A stretch of 64,000 nucleotides of DNA, from positions 124,001 through 188,000 of the forward strand of contig JANYCZ010000059.1 of assembly GCA_025360015.1 (NCBI GenBank), read 5' to 3'. This stretch comes from Verrucomicrobiota bacterium. Its GTDB lineage: Bacteria > Verrucomicrobiota > Verrucomicrobiia > Verrucomicrobiales > Verrucomicrobiaceae. Numbering within the stretch: the first letter of the stretch is position 1; each line of letters begins with the position of its first letter. Below the pieces are notes generated by a model. It was not told the origin of the DNA. It saw nothing but the letters and a program-made list of their open reading frames with translations, and searched no databases. The translations under genes and the position numbers were made by a program. Positions 42,285-51,140 of this stretch are shown here, piece after piece.

Positions 42285-43643
42285 TTATTCCGCGTGCTCT
42301 TCCCACAGCTTCCGCCAGTGATCGAGTCGCTCTTTAATACGGCCTTCGAGACCATTCGCGGTGGGGTCATAGTACTGCTTCCCGCCCTCCAGGCAGCGCT
42401 GCGGCACAAAGCCGCCCTCGTAGTTGTGCGGATAGAGGTAGCCTTCCCCATGGCCAAACTCCTTCGCAGCCTTTTTGTGGTGCGCATCCCGCAGGTGCTT
42501 GGGCACCGGCAGGGTCCGGCCGTTCTTCACATCTTCCAGCGCAGCATCGATCGCGGTGTAGGAGCGGTTGCTCTTCGGCGCGGTGGCATTGTAAATCGTC
42601 GCATGCGCCAGGATGATGCGCGCCTCCGGCATGCCGATGAATTCGACCGCCTGCTGCGCAGCGACAGCAACGCGCAGAGCGTTACTATCCGCCATCCCGA
42701 TGTCCTCGCTCGCGGCAATGACAATGCGCCGGGCGATGAACCGAATGTCCTCCCCGGCATAGAGCATTTTGGCCAGCCAGTACAGCGCCGCGTCAGGATC
42801 TGAGGCACGCATGCTTTTGATGAAGGCGCTGATCGTGTCGTAGTGCGCATCGCCGTCCCCGTCATACACCACGGTCTTTTGCTGCACAGATTCCTCCGCA
42901 GCGTTCAGCGTGATGACGATCTCTCCCGCCGCATCCGGCTGTGTCGAGAGCACGGCAAGCTCCAGTGCATTCAGGCAGCGGCGCGCATCCCCATCCGCCA
43001 CGGTGGCAAGGTGCAGCCGTGCGTCCGGCTCGATGCGCGCCTTCATGCCGCCTAGTCCGCGCTCCGTGTCGCTCAAGGCGCGGTCCATCAGCGCTTCGAG
43101 GTCTAGGATGCCCAGCGGCTCCAGCGTGAAGACCTGCGAGCGGCTCACCAGCGGGCTGTTCACATAAAAGAACGGATTGTGCGTCGTCGCGCCGATGAAG
43201 CGCAGCGTGCCGCGCTCCAGGTGCGGCAGCAGCACATCCTGCTGCGCCTTGTTGAAGCGGTGAATCTCATCCACAAACAGGATGGTCGTCTTATTGTACA
43301 GCCGGATGTGATGCCCGGCGTTCTCTGCCTCCTTGCGGATGTCCGCCACACTGCTCTCCACCCCGCTGAGCGTCACGAAGCGCGATTTCGTCTCCTGGGA
43401 GATGATGTGCGCCAGCGTCGTCTTGCCCACCCCGGGCGGCCCGTAGAGGATGAGTGAGGAAAAGCGGTCCGCCTGCACCGCACGGCGCAGCAGCTTGCCC
43501 TCCGCCAGGATGTGCTGCTGCCCGGCATACTCCTCCAGCGTACGCGGCCGCATGCGCGAGGCCAGCGGCGCCCCGGCATGGTGCATCGCTGCGCCCGCGC
43601 GCGGCGGTTCAGGGGGCGGAGAGGCAAAAAAGTCGTCGGCCAT
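42285..43643 (-). CDS. rarA: Replication-associated recombination protein RarA (MgsA)
   Basis: A 452-aa clamp-loader-like AAA+ ATPase acting at stalled replication forks. Visible are SRMRPRTLEEYAGQQHIL, Walker A YGPPGVGKTTLAHII, Walker B TTILFVDEIHRFNKAQQDVLL, sensor 1 RFIGATTHNPFF and the C-terminal tetramerisation region MKSMRASDPDAALYWLAKML, then PHNYEGGFVPQRCL. Length and motifs are normal for RarA. Confidence 0.96.
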   Translation of the reverse strand: MADDFFASPPPEPPRAGAAMHHAGAPLASRMRPRTLEEYAGQQHILAEGKLLRRAVQADRFSSLILYGPPGVGKTTLAHIISQETKSRFVTLSGVESSVADIRKEAENAGHHIRLYNKTTILFVDEIHRFNKAQQDVLLPHLERGTLRFIGATTHNPFFYVNSPLVSRSQVFTLEPLGILDLEALMDRALSDTERGLGGMKARIEPDARLHLATVADGDARRCLNALELAVLSTQPDAAGEIVITLNAAEESVQQKTVVYDGDGDAHYDTISAFIKSMRASDPDAALYWLAKMLYAGEDIRFIARRIVIAASEDIGMADSNALRVAVAAQQAVEFIGMPEARIILAHATIYNATAPKSNRSYTAIDAALEDVKNGRTLPVPKHLRDAHHKKAAKEFGHGEGYLYPHNYEGGFVPQRCLEGGKQYYDPTANGLEGRIKERLDHWRKLWEEHAE

Positions 43644-43743
43644 TCAGGTCAGAGGTGATAACGATGAATGAAGCCGATTGGCCGCAACGGCAAATCGCAG
43701 TTTGCACCTGTTCTTGATATGCGGCATTACATGGCCAACGGTC

Positions 43744-44556
43744 ATGAAGCTCGAGAACCCCTTCCCTGGCATGAATCCCTGGCTCGAAATCGGCTGGGAA
43801 AACACACATGCGACTCTGCTGACGTACATCAAGGACGCGCTCAACGAATCCTTGCCGCCGGATCTCCGAGTGCGCACCGAGGAGGGCGTGACCATTGGCT
43901 CTGGAGATGCTGAAACGGGCCATGGAACCAGACGTCGCCCAGACGTATCCGTGACAGAGTCCTGGAAACTCGGCAAGCCTCCGCAATGGCAGCCTGAGGC
44001 AGCCAACGGTAGCACTCTGCTCGCAGAGCCTGACCAGATCGTGCAGGAAGACCATGTACCGCCACGCTGGCTGGAGATCACGGATAGCACCGGCAGGCTG
44101 GTCACCGTGATCGAACTGCTAAGTCCCTCCAACAAGACCTATGACCGGCAGGAGTACAAGCTGCGCCAGCACCGCTATCTGGAGTGCCATGTGAATCTCG
44201 TGGAAATCGATCTTCTGCTCTCGGGAGCGCACACGGTGGCCGTTTCCCCAGACCTGCTGAAACCTGCGGACGGCAGTGCCCGCTACATGGTCTGCTCTGC
44301 CCGTGCGGCCATGCCCAGCCAGCGGGAGATCTACCTGCTGCCGCTGCGGGAGCGGCTGAAACCTGTGAGAATCCCTCTGCGTGCCACGGACAAGGACGTC
44401 ATTCTGGACCTGCAGCCCCTCATCGACCGCTGCTACCAGACCGGCCGCTACTGGCAGACAGACTACACGCGGCCGCTGCCCCAGCCCCTGAATGACGCAG
44501 ACACTGCGTGGGCCAGAGAACTGCTGAAAGAGGCTGGGCTGCTTAACTGCCCATGA
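43744..44556 (+). CDS. DUF4058 family protein
   Basis: A 270-aa cytosolic protein with the family opening ENPFPGMNPWLEIGWENTHATLLTYI, the middle WLEITDSTGRLVTVIELLSPSNKTY and HRYLECHVNLVEIDLLLSG, and the end PLRATDKDVILDLQPLIDRCY. DUF4058 proteins are common in cyanobacteria and PVC bacteria; the conserved VIELLSP.NK suggests a nuclease-like fold, with no proven function. The start at 43744 is set by the family N-terminus. The stop overlaps the Rrf2 start (ATGA). Confidence 0.9.
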   Translation: MKLENPFPGMNPWLEIGWENTHATLLTYIKDALNESLPPDLRVRTEEGVTIGSGDAETGHGTRRRPDVSVTESWKLGKPPQWQPEAANGSTLLAEPDQIVQEDHVPPRWLEITDSTGRLVTVIELLSPSNKTYDRQEYKLRQHRYLECHVNLVEIDLLLSGAHTVAVSPDLLKPADGSARYMVCSARAAMPSQREIYLLPLRERLKPVRIPLRATDKDVILDLQPLIDRCYQTGRYWQTDYTRPLPQPLNDADTAWARELLKEAGLLNCP

Positions 44557-44960
44557 AGCTCTCCAAAAAAGCCGAATACGCCCTCCGCGCCCTCGTGGCG
44601 ATGGGCCGTGAGCGCGAGGGCACAAATTTCTCCATCCAGGATCTCGCCAGCAGCGAGCACATCCCGCTCAAGTTCCTTGAGCAAATCCTGCTCGCCCTCA
44701 AAAACGGCGGCCTCCTGCGCAGCAAGCGCGGGGTGGGCGGCGGCTACCAGCTCGTCACCCCTCCATCCCGCATCACCTTGGGGGAAGTCGTCACACTGTT
44801 CGACGGTCCCTTTGATCCCCTCCCCGGCGCAGACCAGGATGCCCTGGGCCAGGTCTTCAGCGGCCTGCGAGATCAGGTGGCCCAGTGGTTCGCCGAGCAC
44901 ACCGTGGCCCAGATCATCGCCAAAGATCGCTCCCGCGAGACCGTGTCGTTTGATATTTGA
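44553..44960 (+). CDS. Rrf2-family transcriptional regulator without cysteines
   Basis: A 135-aa winged-helix regulator: LSKKAEYALRALVAMGRE, FSIQDLASSEHIPLKFLEQIL, then LLRSKRGVGGGYQL and LGEVVTLFDGP. Many members bind a 2Fe-2S cluster through three Cys; this one has no cysteine at all, so it resembles the CymR-like cluster-free branch. It overlaps DUF4058 by 4 nt and converges with a YeiH-type transporter gene. Confidence 0.92.
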   Translation: MKLSKKAEYALRALVAMGREREGTNFSIQDLASSEHIPLKFLEQILLALKNGGLLRSKRGVGGGYQLVTPPSRITLGEVVTLFDGPFDPLPGADQDALGQVFSGLRDQVAQWFAEHTVAQIIAKDRSRETVSFDI

Positions 44961-44978
44961 CCAAGGACCATCCGGCGC

Positions 44979-46190
44979 TCACTTCCCAAACAGCCACAGC
45001 GCCAGCACAAGTGTCCACGCGATGTTAAAAACCTGCCCGCCAATGAAAGCCAGCGCAGGCTTCCCCTCGCCCAGCGTGAAGAGCTCCCCCAGCCGCGTCT
45101 CCAGGCCGATGCACACAAACGCCGCGGCAAACCACACATCCCTGAAATTCTTGATCGGGTCCTTGGCAGCCTTCAGCGCATCTGCCGGGATGAAGTAGGA
45201 AAACGCGATGGATGCCAGGACAAAGCCGATCACAAACTTCGGAAATCGTTCCCAGATCACATAGGCAGACACCCTTTGGCCGGACGCCTTGCCGCCGCGC
45301 ATCGTCCACCAGATGGACAGGAGAAACGCCGCCACCCCGATCAGCACATTTTGCGACATCTTCACGATGGATCCCGTCGTCACCGCCACCTCCCCCACCG
45401 ACTTCGTCGCCGCAGTCACAGACGCCGTGGTGTCCAGCGTCCCGCCCAGCCATGCGCCCGCCACCTCGCCAGAAAGCCCCATCACCTGCGTCACCCAGGG
45501 CATGAAGATGATCATCGGCAGCGCGCACACCAGCACCAGAGAGGTCACATAGGACAGCTTCTTTTTGTCTCCCTGAATCGCTCCGCAGGCCGCGATGGCG
45601 GCCGACACACCACAGATGGACACGGCCGTGGAAAGCATCACCGCAAATTCATCATCCACCTTCAGCTTCCGCGCCAAAAAGAAGCAGACATACCACACCA
45701 CGGGGATCACCAGCGCGGCCTGCAGCATGCCCGGCACCCCCGCCTTCATGATTTCCGGCAGCGCGATCGTGGCCCCATGGATGACGATCCCCACCTTGAT
45801 GAAAAACTCCGCACGCGCCGCGCCCTTCAGCCACTGCGGCATCGGCAGCAGGTGGCTCCAGGCCAGCCCCAGCGCCAGTGCAAACACCACATACTCCAGA
45901 CCCCACGCCTTGATGCCCGGAACTGCCGCGATCTGCTGCGAACCCCACGCCAGCGCCAGCACCACCACCGCGCCAAACAGAACCCGTGGCCCGAAGAACA
46001 GCGCCGCAAAAATCGCCAGTGTGCCCATCATCACCCACACCGAAGGATTCCAACCCGCCGCCAGCGCTCCCGGGATCGGCAACCCCGCCAAAACGGCCAG
46101 CCAGTCTTCATTTTCCCACCAACGTGGGGCGGCAGGTGCGGGAGCGGGAGAGGAAGTTGCGGAGTCGGCTGCGGCAGAATGGACGGGCAT
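44979..46190 (-). CDS. YeiH/UPF0324 family putative sulfate exporter
   Basis: A 403-aa membrane protein with about ten TM helices (WVMMGTLAIFAALFFGPRVL, VVLALAWGSQQIA, VAAFLLSIWW and others). Conserved family text includes EFFIKVGIVIHGATIALPEI, VAVSICGVSAAIAACGAI in the form TAVSICGVSAAIAACGAIQ, and GAWLGGTLDTTASVTAA. The start at 46190 (MPVHSAAAD) fits the family better than one 16 codons upstream. The transported substrate is inferred only from family naming. Confidence 0.88.
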   Translation of the reverse strand: MPVHSAAADSATSSPAPAPAAPRWWENEDWLAVLAGLPIPGALAAGWNPSVWVMMGTLAIFAALFFGPRVLFGAVVVLALAWGSQQIAAVPGIKAWGLEYVVFALALGLAWSHLLPMPQWLKGAARAEFFIKVGIVIHGATIALPEIMKAGVPGMLQAALVIPVVWYVCFFLARKLKVDDEFAVMLSTAVSICGVSAAIAACGAIQGDKKKLSYVTSLVLVCALPMIIFMPWVTQVMGLSGEVAGAWLGGTLDTTASVTAATKSVGEVAVTTGSIVKMSQNVLIGVAAFLLSIWWTMRGGKASGQRVSAYVIWERFPKFVIGFVLASIAFSYFIPADALKAAKDPIKNFRDVWFAAAFVCIGLETRLGELFTLGEGKPALAFIGGQVFNIAWTLVLALWLFGK

Positions 46191-46259
46191 GATGAATGGG
46201 TAAAAAGAAATCGCGGCGGGACAACCGCCGCGATTCAAACGCCCGCCATCAGACTTCTT

Positions 46260-46790
46260 TTACTGCCAGTTGCCAAAGGCATACGGATTGTTGGGATTCG
46301 TCGGAGGCTGCTGGCTGTAGGAATTGCCATTGCCTGGGTAGTAGCTGGACTGCTGGCTGTAGCCACCGTAACCCGACTGCTGACCGGAACCGTAATAGGA
46401 CTGCTGGCCGCCACCGTAGTTCGACGGGTAATTGCTGTTCTGCTGGCTGTAGCCCTGGCCATAGCCCTGACCGTAACCCTGCTGACCATAGCCTTGCTGC
46501 GCATACCCCTGCTGCTGGGGGTAGCCACGCTGGCCGCTGCTCATCAGGCTGCCGGCCAAGGCACCGAGGATCCCACCGATGGCCGCACCTTCCAGACCGC
46601 GATGGCGCTGATTGCCAATGATGCCGCCGGCTCCCGCGCCAAGCAGCGCGCCTGCCACGGTGCCGCCACCTCCGCCCCCGTACCCGCCGCCATATCCTCC
46701 GCCGTAGCCGTAGGGACTCACGCAGGAGGTGAGAGAGAGAGTCAGCAGAAGGGTGCCCAGTGTAAGCGTCCGAACGAGAGAGGTCTTCAT
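46260..46790 (-). CDS. Gly-zipper lipoprotein with Gln/Gly/Tyr-rich low-complexity tail
   Basis: A 176-aa lipoprotein. The signal LGTLLLTLSLTSC gives lipobox LTSC. Next come a GYGGGYGGG stretch and a glycine-zipper pair (GALLGAGAGGIIGNQRH and GAAIGGILGALAGSL) that may span or insert in a membrane. From about aa 88 the sequence is almost only Q, G, Y, S, P and N, with repeated QQGYGQ, YGQGY, YSQQ and SYYGSGQQ. This resembles the prion-like domains of proteins such as FUS. Adhesive or self-assembling behaviour is a guess. Confidence 0.8.
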   Translation of the reverse strand: MKTSLVRTLTLGTLLLTLSLTSCVSPYGYGGGYGGGYGGGGGGTVAGALLGAGAGGIIGNQRHRGLEGAAIGGILGALAGSLMSSGQRGYPQQQGYAQQGYGQQGYGQGYGQGYSQQNSNYPSNYGGGQQSYYGSGQQSGYGGYSQQSSYYPGNGNSYSQQPPTNPNNPYAFGNWQ

Positions 46791-47101
46791 GAAGTAATGG
46801 TGTGAATCTTGTCCTGCACTCTGACGCTCTCTTTAACGGACTATTCGATTATTTTTTTCAACCCATCTCGGAAAGTACTCCGCAAAGTGCTCCCGAGCTT
46901 TAGCTCGCTCTGGAAAAAGTACTCATGAGCTTTAGCTCGCTCTGGAAACGCCGCACACCTCCCCAGAACCCCGAACGAGCTAAAACCCCTCAAGCACATC
47001 TCCCAGCACTCATCAGGAGAAAAGGAAAATCCCTCCGGTTTCGAATCTCTGCTGCCAACAAGTTGCAAAACCCCGCGCCTGCGGCTGGGTGCCGGCCCAC
47101 C
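46791..47101. other. Divergent intergenic region with palindromes
   Basis: About 310 bp between the Gln-rich lipoprotein and the FAD oxidoreductase. It holds three family-2 copies (46870-46990): two direct (about 46891-46915 and 46918-46945) and one inverted half (GAACGAGCTAAAA near 46973-46985). Promoters for both genes must lie here, but no clear boxes were fixed. Confidence 0.6.
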
Positions 47102-49183
47102 ATGAAGTTCCTCCCAACCCTCCTGCTTGCCACGCTCGCCGCTGCCGCCCCGCTCGCGGCGGCAGATTCGTATGACATCGTCGTCTATGGCGGCTCCTCG
47201 GGCGGCATCACGGCGGCCATCCAGGCCGCACGCATGGGCAAGACCGCCGTGCTCATCGAACCCACCAAATTCCTCGGTGGCCTGACCACCGGCGGCCTCG
47301 GCGCGACGGACATCGGCAACAAGAAAGCCATCGGCGGCATGTCGCGTGAGTTCTACGCCAATGTCTTCAAGCACTACAACGACCCCGCCAAGTGGCAGCA
47401 CCAGACCCGTGAGGGATACTTTGCCAAAAAGCAGCACGGCAACACCGGCAGCGAAGACACCATGTGGACCTTCGAGCCGCATGTCGCCACGGAGATCTAC
47501 GACACCATGCTCGCCACCGTGAAGGACAAGGTGACCGTCGTTTTCAGCGAGCGCCTGGACCTGAAAAAAGGCGTCATCAAAACCGGAGCGCGCATTTCAA
47601 AAATCATCATGGAAAGCGGGCGCGAGTTCACGGGCAAGATGTTCATCGACGCCACCTATGAGGGCGACTTGATGGCCAAGGCCGGCGTGAGCTACGCCGT
47701 GGGCCGCGAGCCGAATGCGCAGTTTGGCGAGACGATCAACGGCGTGCAAAAGGTCAAAACCATCCACCATCAGTTCACCAAGAACGTCGATCCCTACGTG
47801 AAGCCCGGCGATCCAAAAAGCGGCGTGCTGCCCGGCATTGATCCCGGCGACATCGGCGAGGACGAAAGCGGCGACCGCAAGCTGCAGGCCTACAACTTCC
47901 GCATGTGTACCACCGACGTGCCGGAAAACCGCCTCGACTGGGAAAAGCCCGCCAACTACGATGAGAAGTGGTTCGAGCTGGCCCTGCGCAATGTCGAAGC
48001 CGGTGACGACCGCATCTCATGGGCACCCACCGGGATGCCAAACCGCAAGACCGACACCAACAACAACTTCGCCATCAGCACCGACTTCATCGGCCAAAAC
48101 TTCGACTATCCCGACGCCGACTACGCCACCCGCGCCAAGATCTGGCAGGCCCACGAAGACTGGCAGAAGGGCCTCATGTGGACCTACGCCCACCATCCCC
48201 GCGTGCCGGAAAAAATCCGCGCAGCCTTCCAGAAATTCGGCCTCGCCAAGGATGAATTCAACGACAACGGCAACTGGCCGCGCCAGCTCTACGTGCGCGA
48301 GGCACGCCGCATGATCGGCGGCTACGTCATGAGCGAGAAAAACTGCAAGCGCCGCGAGATCGTGGAGGACAGTGTCGGCATGGGTGCCTACAACATGGAC
48401 TCGCACAACGTGCAGCGTTACATCACCAAGGAAGGTTTCGTGCGCAATGAGGGCGACATCCAGATCGGCACCCGCCCCTACCCCATCAGCTACCGCAGCA
48501 TCACGCCGAAGGCCGAGGAGTGCACCAATCTCCTCGTCCCGGTCTGCCTGAGCGCCACGCACATCGCCTACGGCAGCATCCGCATGGAGCCCGTCTTCAT
48601 GGTCATGGGCCAGAGCTCCGCCACCGCCGCTGTCATCGCCATCGACTCCGGCAAAGACCTGCAACAGATCGACTTGGCCAAGCTCAAAGAGAAGCTCCTC
48701 GCCGATGGTCAGATGCTCGACTTTGAGTCTCCTCCTGTCCCAGAACATGTCTCGCTCACCAAGGAAAAGCTCGGCGGCATCGTCGTCGATGACAGCGAAG
48801 CCGAACTCACCGGCTTCACCACCGAAGGCCACACCACCCCCGGCTACGTCGGCGCAGGCTACCGCCACGATGGCGACACTGCCAAAGGCGAACAAAAAGC
48901 CCGCTACACCCCCGACCTTCCCGCCGCAGGGCAGTACCGCGTCGCCATCACCTACACCGCGCTGGCCAATCGTGCCGACAACGTTCCCATCATCATCCAT
49001 CATGCCGATGGCGAGGCTACCGTGGTCGTGAACCAAAAGAAGAAAGCTCCCGAGAAAGATGCTCTTCTCCCCCTCGGCACCTACCGCTTTGAAAAAGGCA
49101 AGTCCGGCTGGCTCGAAATCCGCAACGATGGCACAAAAGGCCATGTCATCATTGATGCAGCGCAGTGGCTGAAGCAGCAATAA
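47102..49183 (+). CDS. Secreted FAD-dependent oxidoreductase with golvesin-like C-terminal domain
   Basis: A 693-aa protein with signal peptide KFLPTLLLATLAAAAPLAAA. The FAD-binding site is YDIVVYGGSSGGITAAIQAARMG (a GxSxGG variant) followed by LGGLTTGGLGATD, typical of the FAD_oxidored (PF12831) family. The body continues with YEGDLMAKAGVSYAVGRE and REARRMIGGYVMSEKN. The last 130 residues (VVDDSEAELTG onward) form a beta-rich golvesin-like domain. The substrate is unknown; many relatives lie in polysaccharide-use loci. Confidence 0.88.
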   Translation: MKFLPTLLLATLAAAAPLAAADSYDIVVYGGSSGGITAAIQAARMGKTAVLIEPTKFLGGLTTGGLGATDIGNKKAIGGMSREFYANVFKHYNDPAKWQHQTREGYFAKKQHGNTGSEDTMWTFEPHVATEIYDTMLATVKDKVTVVFSERLDLKKGVIKTGARISKIIMESGREFTGKMFIDATYEGDLMAKAGVSYAVGREPNAQFGETINGVQKVKTIHHQFTKNVDPYVKPGDPKSGVLPGIDPGDIGEDESGDRKLQAYNFRMCTTDVPENRLDWEKPANYDEKWFELALRNVEAGDDRISWAPTGMPNRKTDTNNNFAISTDFIGQNFDYPDADYATRAKIWQAHEDWQKGLMWTYAHHPRVPEKIRAAFQKFGLAKDEFNDNGNWPRQLYVREARRMIGGYVMSEKNCKRREIVEDSVGMGAYNMDSHNVQRYITKEGFVRNEGDIQIGTRPYPISYRSITPKAEECTNLLVPVCLSATHIAYGSIRMEPVFMVMGQSSATAAVIAIDSGKDLQQIDLAKLKEKLLADGQMLDFESPPVPEHVSLTKEKLGGIVVDDSEAELTGFTTEGHTTPGYVGAGYRHDGDTAKGEQKARYTPDLPAAGQYRVAITYTALANRADNVPIIIHHADGEATVVVNQKKKAPEKDALLPLGTYRFEKGKSGWLEIRNDGTKGHVIIDAAQWLKQQ

Positions 49184-49364
49184 AACAACGACGGAACCGC
49201 GCAGGAAGGCAAACTTCTTTGGTCGCCTGCCTCCTCATCCGCCGTTCTGTCGGAGCACCCAGCATGAGGGCTGCCTCCAAAGATAGAACACAGCAGCAGC
49301 AGCGTTTCCAGTGTTCCGCCCGCTGAGCTTTGATCGTTCAGCATCAACCCAAGGAATTCCCACC

Positions 49365-50378
49365 ATGACCATCCGACCATTGAATCGTATTGCCTGCTTG
49401 CTGGCAGGCTGCTGCTTCTGGAACACCGGCTTGACGAGCAAGGCGGAAGTGAGTAGCCCGATCACAGAGTTCGTGGTGCCTACCGAGGGGGCCTGGCCGC
49501 AGGCCATTGTCACCGGTTCTGACGGCAACTTGTGGTGCGTGGAATCGCGCAAGCGCAAAGTCATCCGCATCACGCCCAAGGGCGAGATCACCGAATTCTC
49601 CGTGCCAGGTGACAATGTGCTCCTTCTGCAGAGCATCACCTCCGGGGCGGACGGCAACCTCTGGTTCACATCGCCTTCGGATAACACGATCCGCCGCATC
49701 AGCACCAAAGGCGAATTCAACGGCGAGTTCAAGATTCCGACCATTTCGCCCAGGTCCCCCAAGCAGGACACCTCGTGGCCGCGCGGCATCGTCACCGGCC
49801 CGGATGGCAACGTCTGGTTCGCTGAACTTTACGGCAACAAGATTGGCCGGCTCACTCCGAAGGGTGAACTGACCGAGTTCCCGCTTTCGATGGCGGGCAG
49901 CGGGCCGTATATCCCAACCTTCGACAAAACCGGGAAGGTGTGGTTTTGCGAGAGCCTGGCCGGAATAATCGGCCGACTCGATCCGGCCACCGGAACGATT
50001 GAACGGTTTCCGCTGCCGAACGCCAAGTGTCTGCCGCGCGACATGACGACGGGTCCCGACGGCAACATCTGGTTCAGTGAGAACCAGACAGACAGCATTG
50101 GCCGCATCACGTTAACCGGGGAAATCACGGAGTTTCCCGTGCCGCAGGGAAGCCGCCCGGTGGGAATCACGGCAGGACCGGACGGCAACATCTGGTTTTC
50201 CGGTTTCGGCATCAGCAAAATCGGCCGCCTGACGATGGAGGGAAAAGTGACGATGTTCGACATCCCAACGGCAAAAGCCCAACCGTTCGGGCTGACCGTA
50301 GGGCCGGACGGCAACATCTGGTTTGCCGGGCAAGCCAGGCTGATCGGGAAGTTGGATCTCAAGGCCGTTGGGAAATGA
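49365..50378 (+). CDS. Virginiamycin B lyase-like beta-propeller protein
   Basis: A 337-aa secreted protein of Vgb/streptogramin-lyase type. A hydrophobic signal (IACLLAGCCFWNTGL) precedes about seven repeats of the form TxGPDGNIWF followed by IGRLTxxGE(I/L)TEFPVP. The start at 49365 gives the signal peptide directly. True Vgb enzymes open streptogramin B; most such propellers in environmental bacteria are not resistance enzymes, and nothing here proves that activity. Confidence 0.85.
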   Translation: MTIRPLNRIACLLAGCCFWNTGLTSKAEVSSPITEFVVPTEGAWPQAIVTGSDGNLWCVESRKRKVIRITPKGEITEFSVPGDNVLLLQSITSGADGNLWFTSPSDNTIRRISTKGEFNGEFKIPTISPRSPKQDTSWPRGIVTGPDGNVWFAELYGNKIGRLTPKGELTEFPLSMAGSGPYIPTFDKTGKVWFCESLAGIIGRLDPATGTIERFPLPNAKCLPRDMTTGPDGNIWFSENQTDSIGRITLTGEITEFPVPQGSRPVGITAGPDGNIWFSGFGISKIGRLTMEGKVTMFDIPTAKAQPFGLTVGPDGNIWFAGQARLIGKLDLKAVGK

Positions 50379-50478
50379 CTCCGCTGGTTGAATGGCGGGC
50401 ATTGCTTCTCATGCTCTCGATGCACCGCACACTTTGCGCGTGCAGTTGAGTTCCATGAGAACGTGGAGATCACCTCTT

Positions 50479-51081
50479 TTACCTCGGCCGCTTCATCTCA
50501 AACATCTCCCGCGTCCGGCAGTACCAGTTCGGACTCTGCATCCGTCCAATCGGTCGATAATTCCCCGGCTTCACCAGCCACGTCTCAGGATCCAGAATGC
50601 CATCGCGCACATGCACCCGCAGCACCTCCCCAATGATCAGCCGGTTGTCTCCGATCTCGATGATGCTGTGGCTGCGGCATTCTAAGCTGACAGGCGCCTC
50701 AGCAATGCGCGGCGGCTTGACCACGCTGCTCGGCACAGCAGTCAGCCCCGCATGCAGCAGCTCATTTTCACCCGGCGGCAGCGTGGCCGCACACAGGTTC
50801 ATTTTCTCCGCCAGCGCTTCATCCACCAGATTGACGACAAACTCATGCGTCAGACGGATGTTGCGCGCCGTGTCCTTCGGTACGCCAGCAGAACGGTCAC
50901 CAGGACAAAGCCCCACGATGGGAGGTGAATCGCCCAGTACATTGAAGAAGCTGAACGGCGCCGCATTCACACGCCCTTCAGGATCAACGGTAGTCGTGAG
51001 AGCAATCGGACGCGGAGTGACGAGTCCTGCGAGGATCATGTAAGCGTCTTCGCGCAGAGGGCCGGTGAGGTCGAGTTCCAT
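50479..51081 (-). CDS. Flavin reductase-like FMN-binding protein
   Basis: A 200-aa protein of the flavin reductase family. FMN-binding text is ILAGLVTPRPIALTTTVDPE and NAAPFSFFNVLGDSPPIVG, then TARNIRLTHEFVVNLVDE and LIIGEVLRVHVRDGI. It lies downstream of glcF but a REP separates them. The frame runs 17 codons further upstream into that REP; MELDLTGP at 51081 is the natural start. Confidence 0.88.
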   Translation of the reverse strand: MELDLTGPLREDAYMILAGLVTPRPIALTTTVDPEGRVNAAPFSFFNVLGDSPPIVGLCPGDRSAGVPKDTARNIRLTHEFVVNLVDEALAEKMNLCAATLPPGENELLHAGLTAVPSSVVKPPRIAEAPVSLECRSHSIIEIGDNRLIIGEVLRVHVRDGILDPETWLVKPGNYRPIGRMQSPNWYCRTREMFEMKRPR

Positions 51082-51100
51082 AAGAGGGGTCAGCGTTTTA

Positions 51101-51130
51101 CAAGGTGACGGGGTCTCCCGACCCCGTCTC
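51101..51130. repeat. Family-1 REP palindrome
   Basis: CAAGGTGACGGGGTCTCCCG followed by ACCCCGTCTC, between glcF and the flavin reductase gene. Confidence 0.85.
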
Positions 51131-51140
51131 AAAATCAGGG

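Noticed and set aside
49365-50378. A streptogramin resistance gene
   Set aside because: The propeller repeats match the Vgb family, but environmental paralogues are numerous and nothing here shows lyase activity.
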